From Halobacillus halophilus (GTDB lineage Bacteria > Bacillota > Bacilli > Bacillales > Halobacillaceae), in NCBI RefSeq assembly GCF_020171985.1, contig NZ_JAIVAL010000006.1:124001-188000 (forward strand): 64,000 nucleotides of DNA, given 5' to 3'. A program made the translations under genes and the position numbers. The notes under the pieces are model-generated. The model ran no database searches. It had not been told where the DNA came from and saw nothing but the letters and a program-made list of their open reading frames with translations. Below, piece after piece: positions 60,185 to 64,000 of this stretch. The stretch's first letter is position 1. Every line of letters begins with the position of its first letter.

Positions 60185-62320
60185 ATGACGAACGTGGTCA
60201 TTTTAGCTGAAAAGCCGTCGCAGGCCAAAGCCTATGCTGCGGCTTTCACTACTCAGGAAAAATCCAAAACCTATATTCGATTAAAACCCGATGCCACCTT
60301 CCCAAGCGGAGCGACGATTACCTGGGGTGTGGGTCATCTGGTGGAGCTCAAAGAACCTCATGACTATAAGCCGGAATGGAAAAAGTGGAAGCTCGATCAG
60401 CTGCCGATCGTGCCGGAGCGTTTTTATGAAAAAGTCTCGAAAGGAAAATGGGAGCAGTTCCAGGCCGTGAAGAAATTATTCCAGCAGGCGGATGTCATCG
60501 TCAATGCAGCCGATGTGGACCGTGAAGGCTCCAATATTTTTTACAGCATCCTTCGCTTGACCGGCGTCAAAGGAAAACCAATTCAGCGGTTATGGATCAA
60601 TTCCCTTGAGAAGGATGAAGTCCGGAAAGGGTTTCAGAATCTGCAGAATAATGATAAAGATCTGCGGATGTTTGACGAAGCAAAAGCTCGGCAGATCAGC
60701 GACTGGATGGTAGGCATTAACGCGAGCCGCCTGTTTACACTGCTGCTGCAGAAAAAAGGCTTTAATCAGCACCTGTCCATTGGCCGTGTGCAGTCGCCGA
60801 CCGTTTATTTAATTTACCAGCGCCATAAGGAAATCGAAAACTTCGTATCTGAACCCTTTTATCAAATCGAGGGACAGTTTCAGGCGGAGAAAGGCTCGTA
60901 CAAAGGATTAGCGAAAATTAAAGAAAAGGATAAAGCCAAGGTGCAGGCCCTGATGGACAAGCATGGTCTGAAAGAAAATGAGAATCTTCAGGGAACGATT
61001 CAAAGTGTCGACAAGAAGACGAAGTACCAGAAGTCACCTAAGCTGCATTCCCTGTCCACCCTGCAGAGTGTCGCGAACCGACGCTGGAAATACACGCCAT
61101 CCCACACGTTAAAGACGATGCAGAAGCTTTATGAAAAAGGGCTGGTCTCTTATCCGCGAACGGACTGTAACTATATCACGAATAGTGAGTTCAATTATTT
61201 AGTGAACAAGCTCGATGCCTATCAGGGTGCGATGAACGTATCGTTTACACCGGCCTCATTAAAGCCGAACAAAAGGTATGTGAACAACAGCAAAGTTCAG
61301 GAGCACTACGCGATTATCCCGACGAAAACGGTGCCTACCGCAAAGAAATTAAGCGGACTGAGCCGGGATGAGCACAATATTTACCATGAAGTACTCGCCA
61401 CAACTTTGGCCATGTTCCACAGTGATTACGTGTATGAAGAGACGACGATTATGACCCACGTCCATGACCTGCCTTTTAAATCAACCGGTAAAAGAGAAGT
61501 AAAGCAGGGCTGGAAAGAGCTGTTTCCAAAGCCGTCCAAAGCCAAACAGGACAAAGATCCCCTTCTGCCGGAGGTCCAGCAGGGTGAAGATGTAGGTGCC
61601 CGTCTTCACATTAAAGAAAGCATGACCCAGCCGCCGAAACCTTATACCGAAGGACAGCTCATCAACATGATGAAAACGTGCGGAAAGCTCGTCGATGATG
61701 AGGAAGACGTAGAAATTCTGAAAGAAGTGGAAGGCCTCGGAACTGAAGCCACGCGTTCAAGCATTATTGAAACGATTAAAACGCAGAACTATATTGAAGT
61801 GAAGAAAAACAATGTCGCGATTACCGATAAAGGGATTATGCTGTGTGAAGCGATTGAAGGAACGCTGTTATCGAGTCCTGCCATGACGGCGAAGTGGGAG
61901 TCGTATTTGAAGAAAATCGGCAATGGCGATGGTTCGAAGCAGATGTTTATTAAGCAGACAAGCCAGTTCATTGAGAAGCTTATTCAGGAAACGCCTGAAT
62001 CGATTCAACAGGTAAACGTGCGCAGTACCGGGGAGAAAAAACAGTGGAATACAGCGGTAGCGAAATGTCCGGCCTGTACGAACGGCGAAATTATCGACCG
62101 GTATAAGTTTTATGCCTGTTCGAATTATAAAAACGGCTGTAAAGTGAGCTTTCCGAAGCGGCTGGCCGGAAAGTCACTTTCCGCAAATATGATTAAAACG
62201 CTGTGTGAGAAGAAGAAAACGCGGGTGCTGAAAGGATTTAAAGGGAAGAAACCGTTCAGTACGGCTTTAACGCTGGATGAAGACTATAAGATTAAATTTG
62301 ATTTTGCGAAGAAGAGTTGA
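60185..62320 (+). CDS. topB: DNA topoisomerase III
   Basis: Type IA topoisomerase of 711 residues. The Toprim domain begins VILAEKPSQAKAYAAAF and has the metal site NAADVDREGSNI (about 107-118). The catalytic Tyr323 is in GLVSYPRTDCNYI. GLGTEATRSSIIETI is the domain III signature. A single C-terminal four-Cys zinc motif (CPACTNGEI, then FYACSNYKNGCKVSFP) ends the protein. A GGAGAGGAG site precedes the ATG. Length and layout match chromosomal TopB rather than plasmid forms. Confidence 0.95.
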   Translation: MTNVVILAEKPSQAKAYAAAFTTQEKSKTYIRLKPDATFPSGATITWGVGHLVELKEPHDYKPEWKKWKLDQLPIVPERFYEKVSKGKWEQFQAVKKLFQQADVIVNAADVDREGSNIFYSILRLTGVKGKPIQRLWINSLEKDEVRKGFQNLQNNDKDLRMFDEAKARQISDWMVGINASRLFTLLLQKKGFNQHLSIGRVQSPTVYLIYQRHKEIENFVSEPFYQIEGQFQAEKGSYKGLAKIKEKDKAKVQALMDKHGLKENENLQGTIQSVDKKTKYQKSPKLHSLSTLQSVANRRWKYTPSHTLKTMQKLYEKGLVSYPRTDCNYITNSEFNYLVNKLDAYQGAMNVSFTPASLKPNKRYVNNSKVQEHYAIIPTKTVPTAKKLSGLSRDEHNIYHEVLATTLAMFHSDYVYEETTIMTHVHDLPFKSTGKREVKQGWKELFPKPSKAKQDKDPLLPEVQQGEDVGARLHIKESMTQPPKPYTEGQLINMMKTCGKLVDDEEDVEILKEVEGLGTEATRSSIIETIKTQNYIEVKKNNVAITDKGIMLCEAIEGTLLSSPAMTAKWESYLKKIGNGDGSKQMFIKQTSQFIEKLIQETPESIQQVNVRSTGEKKQWNTAVAKCPACTNGEIIDRYKFYACSNYKNGCKVSFPKRLAGKSLSANMIKTLCEKKKTRVLKGFKGKKPFSTALTLDEDYKIKFDFAKKS

Positions 62321-62330
62321 GATACCTGTT

Positions 62331-62356
62331 GGGTGAAGAGGATATCCTTTTCACCC
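62331..62356. terminator. Hairpin between convergent topB and the CBO0543-like gene
   Basis: GGGTGAAGAGGAT / ATCCTTTTCACCC pairs almost fully (G-T pairs) but lacks a clear T tract. Confidence 0.45.
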
Positions 62357-62379
62357 TAAACGGTAAGTGTCAGAAGGGT

Positions 62380-62832
62380 TTAAGGGAAAACGTGAAGTCT
62401 CCTTAAGACGTTTGAAATCCCTCCAATGACTAAAAAGCCTCCTACATACATCAGGATGGTATAGAAGAAATTCCAATGGTCATCGTAGGATAAGATGCCG
62501 TTTAGAAGAGCTAATCCTTCTAAACCGGCCATCCCGCCTATGGATAAACTATAAACCCAGATCGGTTTTATGTTCCTATAGACATAGTAATACGTGAACC
62601 AGGCTCCGGCGATCGTGAAGATACCTAAGTCCAGAAAAATAGAGTCTAACAGTATGACTTTGGGCATGGGGTGGACTTTCCATAACCCCATATGAATGCC
62701 GGCCTGATTGAATACAACGGCAATTAAAGCCGTAATCGGTGCGGTCGTATAAAAAATTTTAGGAGCTTTCCGATATAAAAAAATCCCAGTGATCCAGGGC
62801 AGGACAAACCCTGCCATAATAATAAACGTCAT
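62380..62832 (-). CDS. CBO0543-like membrane protein
   Basis: About 150 residues with five hydrophobic segments, resembling the CBO0543 family of small Bacillus/Clostridium membrane proteins of unknown function. Trp- and Tyr-rich loops such as AGIHMGLWKVHPMPK are typical. ATG 62832 sits just behind GAGGTGG; the GTG at 62841 overlaps that site and is less likely. It is convergent with topB and not linked to a pathway here. Confidence 0.65.
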   Translation of the reverse strand: MTFIIMAGFVLPWITGIFLYRKAPKIFYTTAPITALIAVVFNQAGIHMGLWKVHPMPKVILLDSIFLDLGIFTIAGAWFTYYYVYRNIKPIWVYSLSIGGMAGLEGLALLNGILSYDDHWNFFYTILMYVGGFLVIGGISNVLRRLHVFP

Positions 62833-62971
62833 TTTTACCACCTCGTGGTAGTATTTGGATCTGGATGAGTTTTATGTATTTTTTCAGGTTTCCCTTTTCC
62901 GGCTGAATCGACTCGAAAGGGTGCAGGAATAGCCTTTCACATCTTCACGTATCGCATAAATCGCTCTATAC

Positions 62972-63004
62972 AAAAAAAGCGCTTCAGTCACGAAGCGCTT
63001 TTTG
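62972..63004 (-). terminator. Terminator of the TelA-family gene
   Basis: AAAAAGCGCTTC / GAAGCGCTTTTT around a six-base loop, with T residues on both strands. The stop codon of the gene lies inside the loop side of the stem. Confidence 0.85.
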
Positions 63005-64000
63005 TCTGCCAGACTGGGATAGTTTTTGCCGGACGTTTTCGTTTAGCGCATCCATCTCTTCAATAAACTGTTCACTCGAAGCGATAATCCGCTCGGACGA
63101 CTGCTCGGTCGTTTTCAGGGCTTCGAACACGTTATCGAAAGACTCTTGAAGAGCTTCCATGCTGATCGCTGGATTTTCCATCATCTGGGTCGTTTCTTCT
63201 GCGTTTTCTTTCAGGTTTCTGGAGTTGGAAAGCAGCATATTCTCCGTCGCTTTATTCACGCCGTTCACGGTATCGATTACTTTACGCTGATTATTCAAAG
63301 CCAGCTGAATCGAAGCGGAGACGGTAATAATATTTTTCGTCAGCGTAACGGCATTGCGAATCGATTCCTTCAGCTTTTCGTTGTTTTTCTTAATAATATC
63401 TACGGAAGAAATGCTCTGATGCAAGACACTTTTCATCTGCGTCATATTTCTTGTACGGGTAATGATCTTTTCTTTTCCTTCGGTAAGCAGTGCCAGGTCG
63501 TATTCACCCGTCGCTTCTTTTTCTTTCAAAAGCTCAAACAGCTTCTTCCCGAGATAAATCTGCTTGTCCAGGTCGTAAATACGCTTCTGCGCGTTTTCTT
63601 TGATCAGCTGCAGTTCGACGCTGTCTTCTTCCAGGCGGTCTTTCCCGGAAAGCAGGCTGCGCACTACCGTATCGATTTTCGAGTCGACTGATTCGTATTT
63701 CTGCATGTAGCGGTCAATGGGCTGTTTTTTGCTTAGTTTATAGAAGAATCGCTGCACGCCGTTGCCTTCGGTGCGCTTCGGATCAAGATCAGATACGATT
63801 GCCTCCAGTTCATTCAATGATTGGGGGATGTCATTATTGCCTTTCGTCATCAGGTCGTTTACCGGGCGCTTCAGCGTTTCCATCGTTTCTCCTGCGACAC
63901 GCTGTTCCTTTTCACCAAGATCCCCGAGCTCTCTCATCACATCGGAAAGGGAGTCGTCTCTGGAAGAATGGAATCTTTCCGCGTACGCTTCCGCCTCGTC
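62984..64000 (-). CDS. TelA-family (YceH-like) protein, N-terminus beyond window
   Basis: The frame runs off the right edge, so the first residues are missing; about 338 codons are visible against about 360-380 expected. The TelA/YceH family (toxic anion resistance, often beside tellurite-type ter genes) is suggested by the long helical, coiled-coil composition and by NAVTLTKNIITVSASIQLAL, then LALNNQRKVIDTVNGVNKAT, which is the conserved core. Its cellular role is stress related and not well defined. It ends at a strong terminator. Confidence 0.85.
   Translation of the reverse strand, partial: DEAEAYAERFHSSRDDSLSDVMRELGDLGEKEQRVAGETMETLKRPVNDLMTKGNNDIPQSLNELEAIVSDLDPKRTEGNGVQRFFYKLSKKQPIDRYMQKYESVDSKIDTVVRSLLSGKDRLEEDSVELQLIKENAQKRIYDLDKQIYLGKKLFELLKEKEATGEYDLALLTEGKEKIITRTRNMTQMKSVLHQSISSVDIIKKNNEKLKESIRNAVTLTKNIITVSASIQLALNNQRKVIDTVNGVNKATENMLLSNSRNLKENAEETTQMMENPAISMEALQESFDNVFEALKTTEQSSERIIASSEQFIEEMDALNENVRQKLSQSGRQKALRD

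Overview
The window looks like a chromosomal segment of a low-to-moderate GC, flagellated Bacillaceae member. A halotolerant genus close to Halobacillus or Pontibacillus is my inference from the acidic proteins and gene content, not something proven here. Signs of Bacillus-type biology are sigma-A promoters with 17-bp spacers, AGGAGG ribosome sites with TTG/GTG starts, AraR-type operators, CcpA (cre) boxes, a sigma-D flagellin promoter and LutR-like palindromes.

Region 1 (1-11 kb) is an L-arabinose / arabino-oligosaccharide regulon: araB (cut by the window edge), araA, araR, a lipoprotein binding protein (araN-like), then an abfA-araP-araQ-DUF624-araM operon. AraR-like operators sit at 2514, 3756, 5497 and 5537, with a cre-like box at 5595. 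Oligosaccharides are imported, cut inside the cell by the GH51 enzyme, and fed to AraA/AraB.

Region 2 (11-19.5 kb, all minus strand) is a tricarboxylate module: a CitA/DctR-like two-component system, a TctCBA tripartite transporter behind a perfect cre box, a TcuA-like tricarballylate dehydrogenase and an SLC13/DASS carrier. A decayed copy of the tail of a MocR regulator follows (19.7 kb).

Region 3 (20.2-27.6 kb) is an uncharacterised sugar operon. A LacI regulator has three identical TGTAATCGATTACA operators. It is followed by a TIM-barrel isomerase/epimerase, an ABC importer without its own ATPase, and two Gfo/Idh/MocA oxidoreductases. Region 4 (27.8-36.8 kb) holds an M20 amidohydrolase divergent from a YfcC-type carrier, then a GABA module (gabR divergent from gabT-gabD) and an APC permease.

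Region 5 (37-49 kb) is AT-rich accessory DNA. A tyrosine integrase lies between a tRNA-Arg 3' fragment (37302) and a tRNA-Arg(UCU) gene (43894). The cargo is a broken serine recombinase, a TIR-domain protein, a PIN-like nuclease, an HNH nuclease and a small unknown protein. Beyond the tRNA, on the minus strand, are a KAP-type P-loop NTPase, a membrane-anchored unknown, a TIR-like protein of the CAP12/Pycsar-effector type and a broken XRE repressor. This is the best candidate for an undescribed (probably anti-phage) system, particularly the TIR + PIN-like gene pair at 39.1-42.2 kb.

Region 6 (49-64 kb) returns to core-like DNA with higher GC: a flagellin gene with its own sigma-D promoter, a frameshifted membrane gene, a large membrane protein, a GGDEF diguanylate cyclase, mqo divergent from lctP (cre box and two LutR-like operators), an AlaX-type alanyl-tRNA editing protein, topB, a CBO0543-like membrane protein and a TelA-family gene cut by the right edge.
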